A stretch of 64,000 bases of DNA from Eutreptiella sp. 'Long Island Sound 2002' (GCA_964036045.1 OZ038383.1:8448430-8512429), one strand, 5' to 3'. Shown: positions 22,218-34,641, counted from the first letter of the stretch. Notes: generated by a model not told the origin, from the sequence alone. Numbers and translations: made by a program.

Positions 22218-24270
22218 AGGAATACCGCAGGAGGGCCGGGGGCTTGGTGCATTGCGAAATTTGGAATGGCCAAATTTGCTGCGGAGAAAATTTGGTGCCA
22301 ATTATCAAATACCATTGGAAAATTCGGTACAAATTCCCAGATTGTGGCACAACAAGCAGAGACTGTGAATGGTTATTGTTAGTTCCTGTTGTTTCTTGTG
22401 GGCCTGTGGTTGGATGCTCAAGATGGGTTGATGCCAAGGTCGCTCTGCAATGTGTTTATGCGTAGCTCAGAAGTATATATAAATGTGCAATGGCTACTGT
22501 TGTAGCTGCATTGCAAATACCTTGGGGTTAGGCTAAAATCATTAATCGACTGCTTCCCTCCCTCAACTACCCCACCCAATTGCCAGCCCACGGCCCCACT
22601 TCCTCCAATCTTTCCACCCATTTCCTCCCCGCTTGCCCCCCCCCCCCTTTTCCCTCACGGTTTTTCACGCCTGAAGTTACTACTTCACAGAATGTCGCGC
22701 GACCGCCAGTTTTCACCACCTCCCGCCAGTTTTACAAGTCCCCTGTTGTCCCTTGTTTTTGGCGACCAAACCCTATTTGGCATTGGCAACCATGGAGGCC
22801 TATATTAGGTTTGACATGGTACCTACCCTCACCACCGGATATGGACTGGGCCTAGCACAAGAACAGACCACTGGCACACACCTTGCGTCAACCTACCATC
22901 TATCATGTAAGTAGCTTGGGGAACTGGCATCATCAGATTCCTCAGCATCACATCATACCAAGGCTAGCATCGCATCATACCAAGCCTGCTTAGAATGAAA
23001 TCTCAATCCTTACACTTTCCGATGTCCCCATTGCCCCTTCCAAGCGAGATGGACATTGAAGATACTCAGGATTAGGTGGGGTGTGCATGTCCACACTGGA
23101 ACCCAACAAAGGTAATGCGGAAGCACACGTGGAAATGTGGCGACTGCCCAGCAACCATATATGGGAATCTGTTGTGCGGCCACTGCAGCAAACATGGAGA
23201 AAAACAATAAGTGGTGCTTGCAAAGGGAGGAGAAAGGATGGCACTCTAACACTAAGAAAGAAGAGAATAAATGCGTGGGGCTAAGTTAGCAAGGTTGGTG
23301 TGTAAACCACAAAGGTGTATGTCCGTGGAGGTCATGGCAGGACCAAAATGAGGCACTTTTGGTAGCAATCCACAGGAATACAATTGTTCTTGGTTCTTTG
23401 TCCACTCCAAAACACTGTTCAACTGTGCCACTACAAAAATCATCCTCCTCCTGCAATATTGCTTCATCAATGATCATGACGTGAGGTACATTAGGCATGA
23501 GACATTCGTCTATTTGCACATGACTTGAGTAAATGCAGCTTCTTCTTCAGTGCCCAAACCCATATGGTGCCCTTCTTGAAAAGGTCTGTTGGAGTGCTTC
23601 TTTCTCTGAAATCCCAGATGACATCACCCAAAACTGCAGCTGTCTACTGAGTGCCTTTGTCACACATTCATTTTTGGTTGCCACGTCATTCATGAAATCC
23701 ATGAATAGTTTCATCTTATTTTTTTGAGCTTCCATCAATCGTAGTCCACAGTAAACGCCATTCGCTCACCATAAATTCGTGTTTCCCCAATTTTTTTCTG
23801 CAAATGGTGTACCTCACAAACCTAATGGAACTACTCCAGGGGTAGCTCATGAAATAAATCCTGTCAATCACAAACCAGAGACCACCGGTCATGGGGGGTG
23901 CCCAGGTGCTGTCCTTGACCCCGACAACCCTTGAACATTTTGGCCCCTTGAAAGGGGGGGGGGGGGGCACTGGGACCAAAAATCACCCCTTTCTTTGAAC
24001 CACGGTGGTGTCCAAACAATATTCACACCCACGCACTCCGTGCAGCCACCTTCCGGTCTACTCACACCAAAAGCAACCTTGGCGATCATCTCATAATGAT
24101 CTCCACTCACGTCGTTTCTCATAAACACATGAACATCATGAACACAGTGGCATGGACGCGGTGGCCTCAGGGGTTAGCATACAAATCTCCACTCTCCCTG
24201 CGCACCAGTTTCACAATGGTTGTAGCCGCCCACACCCCTGTCCGGGGGTGAGGGGGGTGTTAACAATAAA
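22218..24270. repeat. F repeat, copy 3 (not followed by T)
   Basis: About 2,053 bp. It ends at ttaacaataaa, exactly where T begins after copies 1 and 2, and then unrelated sequence (gagacccctttgg) follows. The array therefore has the form F-T-F-T-F. The decayed ORF is at 23738-23286. Confidence 0.9.
23286..23738 (-). pseudogene. Decayed ORF in F copy 3
   Basis: Third copy of the remnant, with the same internal TGA as the other two. Confidence 0.4.
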
Positions 24271-25520
24271 GAGACCCCTTTGGCACGGCGCGCACCCAAG
24301 AGGGCACCTCATAGGGTGCCCAAGCCTATGAGGCCGTTTCGACCATTTCGCGTTTCGTATCACCATCCCATGGGGTGCCCAGTTCCATGAGGTGGTCAGT
24401 TCGCATTGTTTCGTGTTTCGCACCTACTTCTATGTGTGGCGGTCTTTCGAGCCTCTACTAGTTGGCCAATGCAACTCGGGATTCCCTTATGGCTATGGTG
24501 GGCCAAGCTTCCCTCCCCTGCGCCATTGTGTCCTACCCCGCATGCCACTAAAGGGTAAGAACAAATACATACAGCATTCCAGTATCATGCATACAAACAA
24601 ATCTCACTCTGAGTCAAAGGAATCGGGCAGGTTGGCGTAGGACGAGCCTTTGTCGCAATCTTCCGCCGCTTTGGTACCGGGTTTTTCTGGGTGATATTGC
24701 CTTTGGCATGGGTTGTTTGGCGTCGGTGCCGCTGGGGATTGTATCTGTTTGTGTTGATCAGTCTGTTCAGTTGTATTTTCTGGGTATGGTTCTCTCAGGG
24801 GGAGGGCTTCCCTGCTACCTCAGACCTCCTCCGCCGCGCTTTGCTTGGGCGCGATCCACAAGAGAGCAAGTGTGCCTAACCTGATGTATGTTTTCACGTG
24901 GTGCCACTCACGGGGGGTGTTATGAAGGGTGACCACTCACAGTCCACCATCCGATGCACTCTCGGAAGGGCAATAGTCTGAGCCACTAGGGCTAGAGGCT
25001 GCTACTGCTACTGCTACTATTGCTACTATTGCTACTATTGTTTGCAGAGCGTTGACCCCCTTCATCATTTTTCCACGTGCGCAAATGTGGTCTTGCTTCT
25101 TGCCCAACTTCTCAATGCGATCCTTGTGCTTCACAGTTCATGGATGAGGTGCGATATTGTCGTCCGTGACTTGCTTGAGGGCTAGTCCATAGTCACATGG
25201 GTAGGACTCGTGCACTACCATAGAGGAACGATGAAATTGGGTCAACAACCACACGAGATAATGTGCCATACTTGCTTCCTATCGTTACTATTTGGCATTG
25301 CGCAAACCAACACGGTGCCTACTACCGTCGCTATGCAGCGAGTGCTTTCCTGCATGCCTACCCCCATTGCTCTGCAGCGAGTGCATGTGTTGTGGTTTAG
25401 GTTTGGGCACACACAGGTTTGGGGTTGGGTACCGTGCTAGTTGGTGAGGTTTTTGCAAAGGGATCCGCCCCTTGGAGCACATACCAAAACAAAACGGGCA
25501 AAACGTTGCAGAAATCAGAA
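24271..25520. other. Right flank of the array; no supported gene
   Basis: Unique sequence. It contains a trinucleotide tract of gctact/gctatt at about 24998-25041. No recognisable exon is seen. Confidence 0.3.
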
Positions 25521-25522
25521 GA

Positions 25523-26265
25523 GGCTACATAACCCTTGCCTTCTCGGGGGTCCCCAATAAGGAGATGAAATCGGAAGTGGCTACATCACCCATGCCTTCT
25601 TGGGGGGGCAGAGTTGGGGGCTAGCTGCATAGCTCCGGCCTTCTTGGGGGTCCCCAATAAGGGGATGAAATCGAACGTGGCTACATGACCCCTGCCTTCT
25701 TGGGGGTCCCAAATAGGGGGGTGATATGAAAAGTGGCCACATAACCCCTACCTTCTCATGGGTCCCCAACGAGGGGATGAGATCACAAATGGCTAGATAA
25801 GCCCTGCCTTCTCGCGGGCCCAAACTTGGGCTGAATGCATAACCCCTGCCTTCTCCGGGTTCCCCAATAGGGGGATGAAATCAGAATAGGCTACATAACC
25901 CTTGCCTTCTCGGGAGTCCCCAACAAGGGGATGACATCAATAGTGGCTACATAACCCCTGCCTCCTCGGTGGTCCCCAACATGGGGAAGAAATTGGAAGT
26001 GGCTGCATAGCCCTTGCCTTCTCAGGGGTCCCCAATAAGGGGATGAGATCAAAACTGGCCGCATAAACCCTGCCTTGTCGGGGGTCCCCAATAAGAGGAT
26101 GAAAGCAAAAGTGGCTACATAACCCCTGCCTCCTCGAGGGTCCCCATCAAGGGGAAGAAATCAGAAGTGGCTACGCAACTCTTGCCTTTTCGGGGGTCCC
26201 CAACAAGGGGACACAATCAGCAGAGGCTACACAAATACTGCCTTCTTGGGCCCCCAGAGAAAATG
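25523..26265. repeat. 56-bp imperfect minisatellite, about 13 units
   Basis: Units start at 25523, 25579, then 25679, 25735 and 25791 and onward, with core ggctacataacccctgcc, then ttctcggggg, tccccaa and ggggatgaaat. Units are much more diverged than the 85-bp repeat in T. The shared core (gaagtgg, ggctac.t.acccctgcc, tcgggg) shows the two minisatellites are related. Confidence 0.85.
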
Positions 26266-29200
26266 CCAAAAAAACTGAGCATTTGAGTATAAACACATGG
26301 GGTGACCGGTTTTACCGGCCCCTTCAGATGGGGCACCAAACTTGTCTAGCATCTGTGGCGCCAGCCAATTTCTCTATATTGGCTTGTACTATGGTTGGGA
26401 CCTTTTAAACATTTTGGCCCCCTAGAGGGGGGGGGGATTGCACTAGGGCACCCCTCATGCCACCGGACCATGGTCGGGACAATGCACCTAAACCATGACT
26501 ATTTTGAATGGCGCACCATTGTAATGCACCATAAGAATGAAAATGGAATGCCACTTCTTCGCATTACCACACGTACGCTCTAGAGTGCCACAATTACGGA
26601 TAGAAACAAGACGAGAGAGAACAAAGGGACACTAGGTTGAGGTGCCGCCACATTGAGTGTTGTTAAATGCAAAGATCGAATCACCTTTGATGATGTGTTC
26701 CTACATGCTCCAATGGGGGCACAAATTGAACGCAACACTTGTTTCAGTTCCAAAAAATTGACCCCGCAAATGCAACACATATTTTTGAACATTGAATGGC
26801 AATACAAAGTGTGCAACACGGTTAACATACACATTTTGAGGGTGTTTTTTTTTCATAGAAATTCGCAAAAGAAATTGTGAACCTGGTTGGCTGTTGCTGC
26901 TCTTATTGGCCAAAACTGTATCAGACTGGGAATGTTTAAAAAAGAGCCTCACCGTGCTATAATTATGGGCAAACACATGCATACTGGTTGTGCAATGAAC
27001 GATGGGATTTTAATCCTCCTAAGAAGAGGTGAGTAGTCACAGTTTGCCACCCCACAGTCTGGAACCATTGATTGTGGATTGATAATAGGTCAGTATTTTG
27101 CATCATTTTGTGTACAAGAGTATTGCAGTTGAGAAAAATGTATGTCATTACGTGTAAAGTGTATTGATTTTAAATTCTATGTCATCCTATGTAAAATTAT
27201 GCCCCCCCATTTTCCAATCAAAAACATGAGTAACCTAGGCTAAGCATTTTATCGTTTGTTAAAGTACATTTTCCAGGCGCCACATCAATATGGTCAAACC
27301 CCGTATTGCACTTGGATTTTAAATGTAAAATAACGTCAATGGTGCACGCTAAATTTGTGTCCATGGTGCATGTTACCATTTGTGTCTATCTCATCATTTT
27401 GTCACAATGGATTGGACTTTTGTGTTGCTATCCAAAGAGGATTGGAATTCGAATATTCGGCATCCAAAGATTTCAAAAATTCACGTGCTTTAGCAACCTT
27501 GTCAACACTACCATGGGACGCCATAACATGTAGATCTTTGAATATCAAAGCATGGGATTCTATTTTGCAAAGTGGTGCCAAATGTCATATTACATTTCGG
27601 CAAATGCCTCTTTTCCTATTTCCTGATAGCTCTGGCCGATAAAGTCATTGAAAGAGTAGCCAGAAAAAATTGACGTAACCTATTTTTAATCCCTAAAATG
27701 TGGAAAGGGGCCAGTTTCAATGGCATCCCACTTGACTCCACGTTGATCCACTGGCCCATCCTCTTTGCGGTTTGCTATTTGGTGGGGGCCAAATACTACT
27801 AATACTCAGCCCCTAGTAATCTGGTATCAACTAGCCAACAGGAGGACTCTCATAAATAGTGAAACTCTGAGTTGGGCTTGTGCCCGCAACCGCGCACGGG
27901 GGGGGGGGGGGTTTCAGAACGACTCTATGAGGTGTTTGGAATCACAGTTCACTGATGCAGAATTTTGCTTTCTGTGCTGCCGTCTTTCGACATAACATAC
28001 AAACCATATGTAGTGTCAGAATGCTAATTAGATATGAGGGTCAATCATAGCAAAACTGGTTGAAATCAAGTAGTGGTCAAGGAAGTGAAAAAAGCCCACG
28101 TGCTTGTCCAGACTTCGGGTGGGGGGGGGGGGGGTCCAATGAGAAAAATGATGCCTGGGACTTCTACCGACTTCTACTATTCTACCCTGCTTCTGCTATT
28201 TCATGTGGCCACGATCACAAAGCAGAAATACTGTACAGCGAAACCTGCCCTTTCAAAGAGGCTGTGAAGATTTTATCCAGAGCAAACACAGTTTCAAATG
28301 CTACATTTGCCGGAATATATAGTCTTAGATATATATTCTTGGGGTGCACTGTGTGCATCATAAAGTGCCGCAAATCTCCTAAACGGGGGGTGAAACGTGA
28401 ATCACTCTTCAAACCGGCGCGTGCACAACGTTGTTTTGAGGGGGGGGGGGGGGCAGTTCTCAAACCATCTCAAAATTTAAGGCACCAGTGCAGTGACTTT
28501 TGGGATGGTGTACCCTATTTCACCCAGAACAAAACACCAAACTCTAAGTCTGAAACATTGAAATATGGCTACAGCAGGGGACAGAATAATACAAAAGAAG
28601 GCTAGGTAGCGGTAAGGGAGTAAAACAGACTGACACCACCAGACCTACTTGTAAATTGCAAAGAAACTAAAACATCAAACGTGTTGACAGCATTGAAAAA
28701 TGGGATGCATGCTTGAATAGTACATTGCTTGTTTTCAAAGTTGTGTTTGGACAGTCACTCAAGGTACAGGTTTGGCATTTTGCAAAATGCTTTATGGCAA
28801 TGGCGCTGTGAAATTTTACATCGTCAGCAAGGTAAAACAATGCGACCTTACCAACAGAAGGAAGGGAAGTATGCAAGAGGAAGAACTGGAACCCTTTAAA
28901 CACTGTGGGGTAGAGGGCAGAGGTGCTGTGGTTGCGAGGGGACGTGTGCACAGATTGGCACACCATATCTCCACACAGCAGGTGTGAAAAACGCAAATAT
29001 GTTTCCTCCCATTCCCAAAAGAAAAAGGAACCAGTGTTCCATCAGTAAATGACCCATTGTTGGTGTCACAGAAAACAGCACGGCCGGAAATTTACAGCGC
29101 CTGCGCCATAAACTTTTCAATCTAAATTCTTGAAAAACACATTTGCTTTGCAATTTCAATTTGGTGTCAAATGAAGCGAGGGCCACAAAAAGCAATACTT

Positions 29201-30450
29201 TGTCTGATAGTAGTGCTTTGAAACCAATTGTATAAACGAAAAAATTTTGCGCCATGGGAGGGCCCGCTGTGGTCTGTTGCATTACCTTCCTCCTTTTTCA
29301 ATGCCCAGGTCTAGAGGGTCGTCGTTACAAGGCTGCACCACCTGTCATCCATACCAATGAGAGAAAAAAAAAGTGGCCAACCCCTCATTGCACCGCCAAA
29401 TGCTGAAATTGATTGCATGCAGTCAACGAGAAACTGGGGCTGTAAACAGCTCAGTCATTTCTTGCAAGCTGTGTGTTATAGGGTTTACTCCTCCAAAACA
29501 CAACTGTTAGCAACCTTGGTTGGAAAAAGGCGCAGAAGAGCACGCTCCAACCAATAAAAGTGCGTTGAGGGTGCAAGGTGTGTGCAATGAGGGTTGGCTA
29601 CAATTCTTACAATACAATACAACACAATACAATGGTTCTGATAATTTGTGCAGCAGATTTGGTGCAGCAGAACCACATCATGACGAGCCCCTGTGAATCA
29701 CCCAGTGAATATTGAGGTAAGTAGTGCGACAGACGAAGAAATGGGCCCGCCCAGTTTGGAAAAGTCCGTGGTTTCTACACCTAGTTTTGAAAAACTCCAT
29801 AAGACAAATGAACATTTGCCAGCTATACTGCTCTTGGGCTAGAGCCTGAAAAGGACATAGTCCTGTACCCTGTTCCATTTGACACACAACAAAGGACAAC
29901 AAAAAAACTAAGCCAGTATCCCCAACCCCCCTGCCCATTTCCATCACCCACAACCCCTGAGTGTATCCTTTGATAGCTCTCCCTGCAGACTGTCCCCCTT
30001 TCCCAAAACCTCTACCTTTTTGCTTTTCTTGTGGTGCTGGCGCAGTAAAAAATGGGTAATTGTTCTTCAGTCACTCAGTCATTTTGACTTGGTATGCATC
30101 CAAACTTTCGGTGCCAGCACTGTAGAAATGGGTCTCACCCTTTTATGCCCCCTGCCCTACAACAAGGGTTTCTCATGGGTTACTTGTGCAAAGCATACCA
30201 CTACCATTTCTGCACTGCGCGCCCCACACTTGCACCGCTGACCCTGCACACAATGGACCCCAAGATATTGTGGAAGCATTCAAGAAGAAGTGGTGTAGAG
30301 AAACCGATGAAACCAAAGCAACCGTCTACTTCACATAAACCTGCATGCAAGATATGCATCGTTGAATAACCTTCTTCTTGAACCTCACATGACCAGATGA
30401 CCTCAAAAATATCTTTTTCTTTTGCACTGTGCCTCCCATTATTTGGATGG
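26266..30450. other. AT-richer region without a supported gene
   Basis: It holds a short relative of the dispersed repeat ending acacatggggtga (26268-26312), a block resembling F (aacattttggcccc then a G-run, about 26405-26440), G-runs at about 27899, 28120 and 28440, and many short ORFs. None carries a recognisable domain. Confidence 0.3.
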
Positions 30451-30513
30451 GGGCTCCCGGTTGAACTCAAATATTTCCTCAAAGGGCTCCTCTGTGAGGT
30501 ATTGGAACAGAGC
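30451..30513 (-). CDS. Possible small terminal exon
   Basis: After the acceptor-like site ttcctcttgacacaag, an acidic stretch (YLTEEPFEEIFEF) ends in TAA. It lies just 3' of the rhodanese gene whose own stop is at 30670, so it would belong to an alternative 3' end or another transcript. Very short; weak. Confidence 0.2.
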
Positions 30514-30669
30514 TTGTGTCAAGAGGAATGTGGATGTGTTGGGGACAAGCACTGCAGTGCATGCTTGTACACCAGAACAACATGTTCCTCAGCACTTGTT
30601 ACTCTGGGGCCATAGGCACCCGGGATGTCAATTTGTCAGTGGCCTTCGTGCTATGACCAGGAAACCATC

Positions 30670-31014
30670 CTAAAAGTCCAGAGGTCTCAGGGCAAGATAG
30701 GCACCACCATTGACCACACCAGTGTAATCCATGTCAACAAGGATCCGTCGGGCAACCTCTGATCGCGAACCTGCTTTACAATACACAAAAATTGGTGTCC
30801 CCTTATCAGTTGGCAACTGATCAGCCATGTTGGGAAGCTCTTGGTACTCAATATTAATTGCCTTCTTCAAGGTCCCCTCTGCAACCTCTGCTGGTGTTCG
30901 CACATCAATGACTACGGTCCGGGGGTCATTGTACATATCCACGTAATCAAGAAACTTGAGTTGTTCGTATCCCCCACCGTTCAAAACTTCAATGAAGTCC
31001 TGTTGCACCAAAAT
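30670..31014 (-). CDS. Rhodanese-domain protein, last exon (complete domain)
   Basis: The exon begins after a good acceptor (tttttgcttctgcttcag) in phase 0 and runs 114 codons to TAA. It contains a full single rhodanese (sulfurtransferase-fold) domain: VVIDVRTPAEV near the start, INIEYQEL in the middle, and the active-site loop YCKAGSRS with the catalytic Cys followed by a conserved Arg, then VVNGGA near the end. Such single-domain proteins move sulfane sulfur or serve as regulatory modules; plastid and mitochondrial forms are common. A candidate upstream exon lies at about 31433-31379 (acceptor tggctgatggcag, donor GTCAG|GTAAAC) but I could not link it in phase. N-terminus unknown. It is the first of two rhodanese genes in tandem on the same strand. 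Confidence 0.7.
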   Translation of the reverse strand: MLVQQDFIEVLNGGGYEQLKFLDYVDMYNDPRTVVIDVRTPAEVAEGTLKKAINIEYQELPNMADQLPTDKGTPIFVYCKAGSRSEVARRILVDMDYTGVVNGGAYLALRPLDF

Positions 31015-32107
31015 CTGAAGCAGAAGCAAAAACGGTGGACACAGGGGACAAGTGTCGCCAAAGTGGGCCCCTTGGGGACAAAAGCACAGGTTGCGATGAA
31101 TGGGGCTGCATTGCAAATGGTGGAATGTGTCTACAACGGCACGAGCACGTCCCTCCCATGGATGAATTGCCGGCGATGTGTATAAAAACCACCCTTCACG
31201 CCATGGCTCCATTGCTTTACCCGTGCCGGAGGTACCCAAAATGTCCGTGGGGGCTATATGCTTCACCTCCTCTGGTAGCAATGGCGGTTGTTGGGTGGTT
31301 CTTGTGTTTCCCTGCCTTTTTTTTTTGGAAAAAGGGGGGGGTTTCAATATGCGACTTACGCCAAAAAAAAAAAGTTTACCTGACTTCCACCACGAGGGAA
31401 CGCATACTCACGGCCGCATTGTTGCCTCCTATCTGCCATCAGCCAATGTGCACAGAATCGCGCAGTTGTGGGGGGGGGGGGGGTCAAGCCATGATGAACT
31501 GCCGGAGCTTGCTCATTAGAAGGCACTCCAGAAATCTCTCGGAATCAAGGACAAGAGCTGTCCAGTGCTACGATTGTCCCACAACAAGGTGTGGTAGCTC
31601 ACATTACACATTCTGGGTGGGCCGCCACCTTTGCCACCTTCGACGGCTTGGGGGAGGGGGTGGGGGCCTTACCCCTAAGGAGGGTGGGGGCATCCGCCTC
31701 AACGACCACCACCCTAGGCCCCCGCTTCGTATGCTTGGTGGGCCTTCCCCCCTTGGGCGCATACGACCCAACCCATGCGGCAGTGGCATGTTTGGATTTA
31801 AGCCATGGTCTTTACTCCTTCTTCTTTACTGCTTCCGTCCTGCTTCCTCTTCAATGCATCGAGACAAATCCCTCTTCTGCACCCATTGCCTTAGCTTTGC
31901 CTTTTGTCGCGTCCTAACCTGCTTCAGTAAAGCCTGGTCTGTTTGACGTTGCTGCTGCCATTACCCCCTTTGCTGCTTCCGCTCATCGTTTGCTGTTTCA
32001 TTTGCAGTTGCAGCTGGCTGCGAGCTTCAGAACGCTGCCTGCTTGCAGCCCAAAAGCAATGAACACAGTTTTTTCGGCTAACTCTTGAGCTGTGTTTCTT
32101 ATTTATT
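31015..32107. other. Intron/intergenic region between two rhodanese genes
   Basis: It probably contains upstream exons of the 30670 gene. It also has a 14-base G-run (about 31471) and a poly-T/A tract at about 31320-31370. Nothing else is identified. Confidence 0.3.
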
Positions 32108-32688
32108 TTACTCCACGCTCAGTATTTGCAAGAAGGTAATTAGAAACAGAACGTAGCAAACTGCAAGAATAATCCCAACGGCAGTGGAAGGCAGCAAAGC
32201 ACAGACACCAGGAGTGGCATCAATGCAAGCAAATGTAATCGACCAAAACAAAGCAAGAAACGTGTTGAATGCCACGAGATTGGGTTCATGTTCATGCAGA
32301 ACACCCCGAATTCCGCAGTGTACCCAGGGCTCAGCTGCATGAGTATTCTTGCATGGGCAAATTTTCTGGCCATTGCAGAAGACATTGTGTGGGGTTGAGG
32401 ATAGGTGTGATTGGGTGCTCCGCCCCCTATACAGTTGAAGTCTCATGCAAAGAAAAGACACCTGCTCTGCAATCCCAGATCGGTATCCAGACTTGCAGAA
32501 AACTAGAACTGGCGTGTCTTTGGATGACGGCAGCTGAGCAAGGGCCTCTTCCGTCTCGAGCTCCAAATGAGGGATATTGACTGCTTTACTGAGGGTCCCA
32601 GTCTCCGCCACTTCCTCACGGCTGCGGACGTCGAGCACAAACACCTCTGGCTCTGCGTAGAACCGCTTACAGGCCGCCATTTGTTCTT
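32108..32688 (-). CDS. Rhodanese-domain protein with C-terminal membrane segment
   Basis: Exon 32688-32462 (phase 1 start, donor GAGCAG|GTGTCT) encodes a rhodanese domain: VFVLDVRSREEV, AVNIPHLEL, and the active-site loop FCKSGYRSG with its Cys. Exon 32365-32108 (acceptor cttctgcaatggccag) continues in phase 0 for 85 codons to TAA. It contains GIRGVLHE, possibly the end of the domain, then two hydrophobic stretches (FNTFLALFWSITFACID and VGIILAVCYVLFLITFLQIL). This recalls rhodaneses anchored by a C-terminal hairpin, such as bacterial YgaP, though no sequence match is claimed. The first exon's frame stays open upstream to 32848, so its acceptor (tgtttgcag) is a choice. The second exon's exact acceptor is less certain than the first exon. 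Confidence 0.6.
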
Positions 32689-33227
32689 CTGCAAACATTT
32701 GTTTTCCGGTCAAACACGGGATTGGGGTTGGATTGGGGGCATTGAACCCAGCGATGCGACAAGCAAATGTTTGCAGAGCATGTCTTAATGGTTCGCTCAA
32801 GTGTGTCCAAATAGTTGCTATTGATGAATACGTTCGACACCTTCTCAAATGCTGGCAACCTCCCCGTTACTACACCCGATGACAGACAAACCAATGACAT
32901 ATAGCATCAAAAAAAAAAATCTAGGTCGCGTGTGGAAACCGATGCAGACTCTTGCTGTTTATCTATCGGGTCCCTTCGTGCACGCACCCCTCCTCTCACA
33001 CCCTCCATTCCTTGGATGGTCCAGAGGAAAACAACTTTCATAGCCAGCAGTGGGAAACAATGGCTGCTGTAAAACATCAGGCACCATGAACAAGGTGGCA
33101 GATATGGGGCGTTGCAAATATATGGGGCGCTTGACCCAAAGGGGGTTGGCATCAGGGCATTGCAATGGTAAGTGACCAGCCAATTCATAGATAAAATGTA
33201 GACATGCGTGGCATGCGCATCTAGCTC

Positions 33228-34029
33228 AACAGGACCTAACTTCCCAAACCAGCCCTGCTCCTCGGATCCCAAGGGAAAGGAGGAGACAGGGGTGATTGCA
33301 CCAGGATCCTGTGAACTCACGGTCAACGACACCCTCCGGCATTGTGGACATGAAGACAAAATGAGTTTGAAGGCTGGCCATCAATTAACATGTCCCTACC
33401 CTCCTCACGGCACCAGTCACCATAGGGATCACCCATTGCGGGAGCGAATCACCAGTCCACATAGGGAGGAGGTGGGGTCCTACGTCAACATTGCACCAAC
33501 ATGGGCAAAGGCTGTGTACCAGCAGGACCGAAGGGATCCCCCGCCACATTCAGCAACGCCATGTGCTTCAGAGGTGAGCGAACAGCCAAATCCAACGGGT
33601 CCAATGGCAGAGAGCGGCGGGATCTCACCAGAGCCCTGCGAATCATAATTCCACATACGGCTGCAAAAGTGGCCAACGCAAGCCGTACGCTCGTATCCAG
33701 TGACCAAACATTCACCTGTATGAGGGCAATACAACTGGTGATCGGGCTAATGGCAACCAACCCCTGGGGTTCCTTTGAGTCACCCTTAGTGGCTCAGCAG
33801 ACATTTTGGTGCAGGTTTGCACAATGCCGATGGAATTTCTGGGTAGGCTGCACGAAGATGGACTTGACAGTCTAGGCGCTGAGCAGGGCGCAGCTTGTAC
33901 ACACCACTCTACACCGATTGTACTGAAGAGGTAGGGAAACTGCTGCAGAGAGAAATAACAAAACAAAGCATCATATCTGGGCGTGGCACCGACCGCATTG
34001 GCAAGGAAGAAAGACATCAGACCCTTCAA
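33228..34029 (-). CDS. Possible multi-exon membrane protein gene
   Basis: Several acceptor-like sites on the minus strand precede protein-like stretches. After attgccctcatacag (33723) about 78 codons include the hydrophobic LALATFAAVCGIM followed by a basic RRALVRSRR. After ttatttctctctgcag (about 33943) there is FPYLFSTIGVEWCV. After gtgagttcacag (about 33310) there is WFGKLGPVELDAH. I could not fix donors and phases, so the exon order is a guess and no family is recognised. Confidence 0.22.
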
Positions 34030-34218
34030 TCTCTGACTACAGTTTTATAGTTCACTGTAGTCTCAGGGCGAGACATGGGGCCCGACACGATGAACGGTGC
34101 TGCCAGTCAGCTTTGAGCAGAGTGTCAGCTGGGAGCATTCCGAGTATAGGCTCATGGGTACAACGAACCCTCGAGCACCCAAAGCTTGGGGGACTACATA
34201 TGGGCCTACAGGGAAGGG

Positions 34219-34443
34219 GTGCATGAGCTTATGCTTGTCGAATTTCTGCGTGTGCTTAGCCTCCACCTGCTGACCTGGAGTAATTGGTGGGTTGCCCACA
34301 TTGCCCCCTTAGGCTGTTGGGTAAGAGGGTAACGTTGTTCCTCGATTGGATCTTCAACACACTTTTCAGGCCGTTGGGGGTAGTACCAGCCTGGATAAGG
34401 AGACCTGGCAGGGCTGGGTGCATGTGATGACTTCTCCAACGCA
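34219..34443 (-). CDS. Ambiguous exon, three frames open
   Basis: After the acceptor cttcctgtgcag (34444) the DNA is open in more than one frame. One frame gives a Tyr/Pro-rich stretch (PYPGWYYPQRPEKC) ending at the donor-like CTCCAG|GTCAGC. A different frame further on gives KFDKHKLMHPFPVGPYVV. I cannot decide which is translated, or whether this is the downstream neighbour of the 34642 gene. Confidence 0.2.
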
Positions 34444-34641
34444 CTGCACAGGAAGGGTGGATTCGGGGATCCTGGCTAACGGCTGGTGAGTTGTTACCTC
34501 ATCCCAAGCAAGGTTGAGGTGGTGCCGGCTCACTATGCAGGGTTCTGGAGAATTTCAACTTGAGGAAACCCTGGTTGAAGGAAGGCAAGCTTGTGGTGGG
34601 GGCATACCATGGGTGTCTCATGAGGTCAGCGCGAGGTCTTG

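Noticed and set aside
10339-24270. LTR retrotransposon with F as the LTR
   Set aside because: F lacks TG..CA ends, no primer-binding site or polypurine tract is visible, and T encodes no reverse transcriptase, integrase or gag.
30841-31946. Plus-strand ORFs of 114-303 codons
   Set aside because: Antisense to rhodanese exons and introns, with no recognisable domain.
34063-34299. Ty3/gypsy integrase C-terminal GPY/F-like segment (KFDKHKLMHPFPVGPYVV)
   Set aside because: No other retroelement domain is nearby, and alternative frames and splice sites explain the region equally well.
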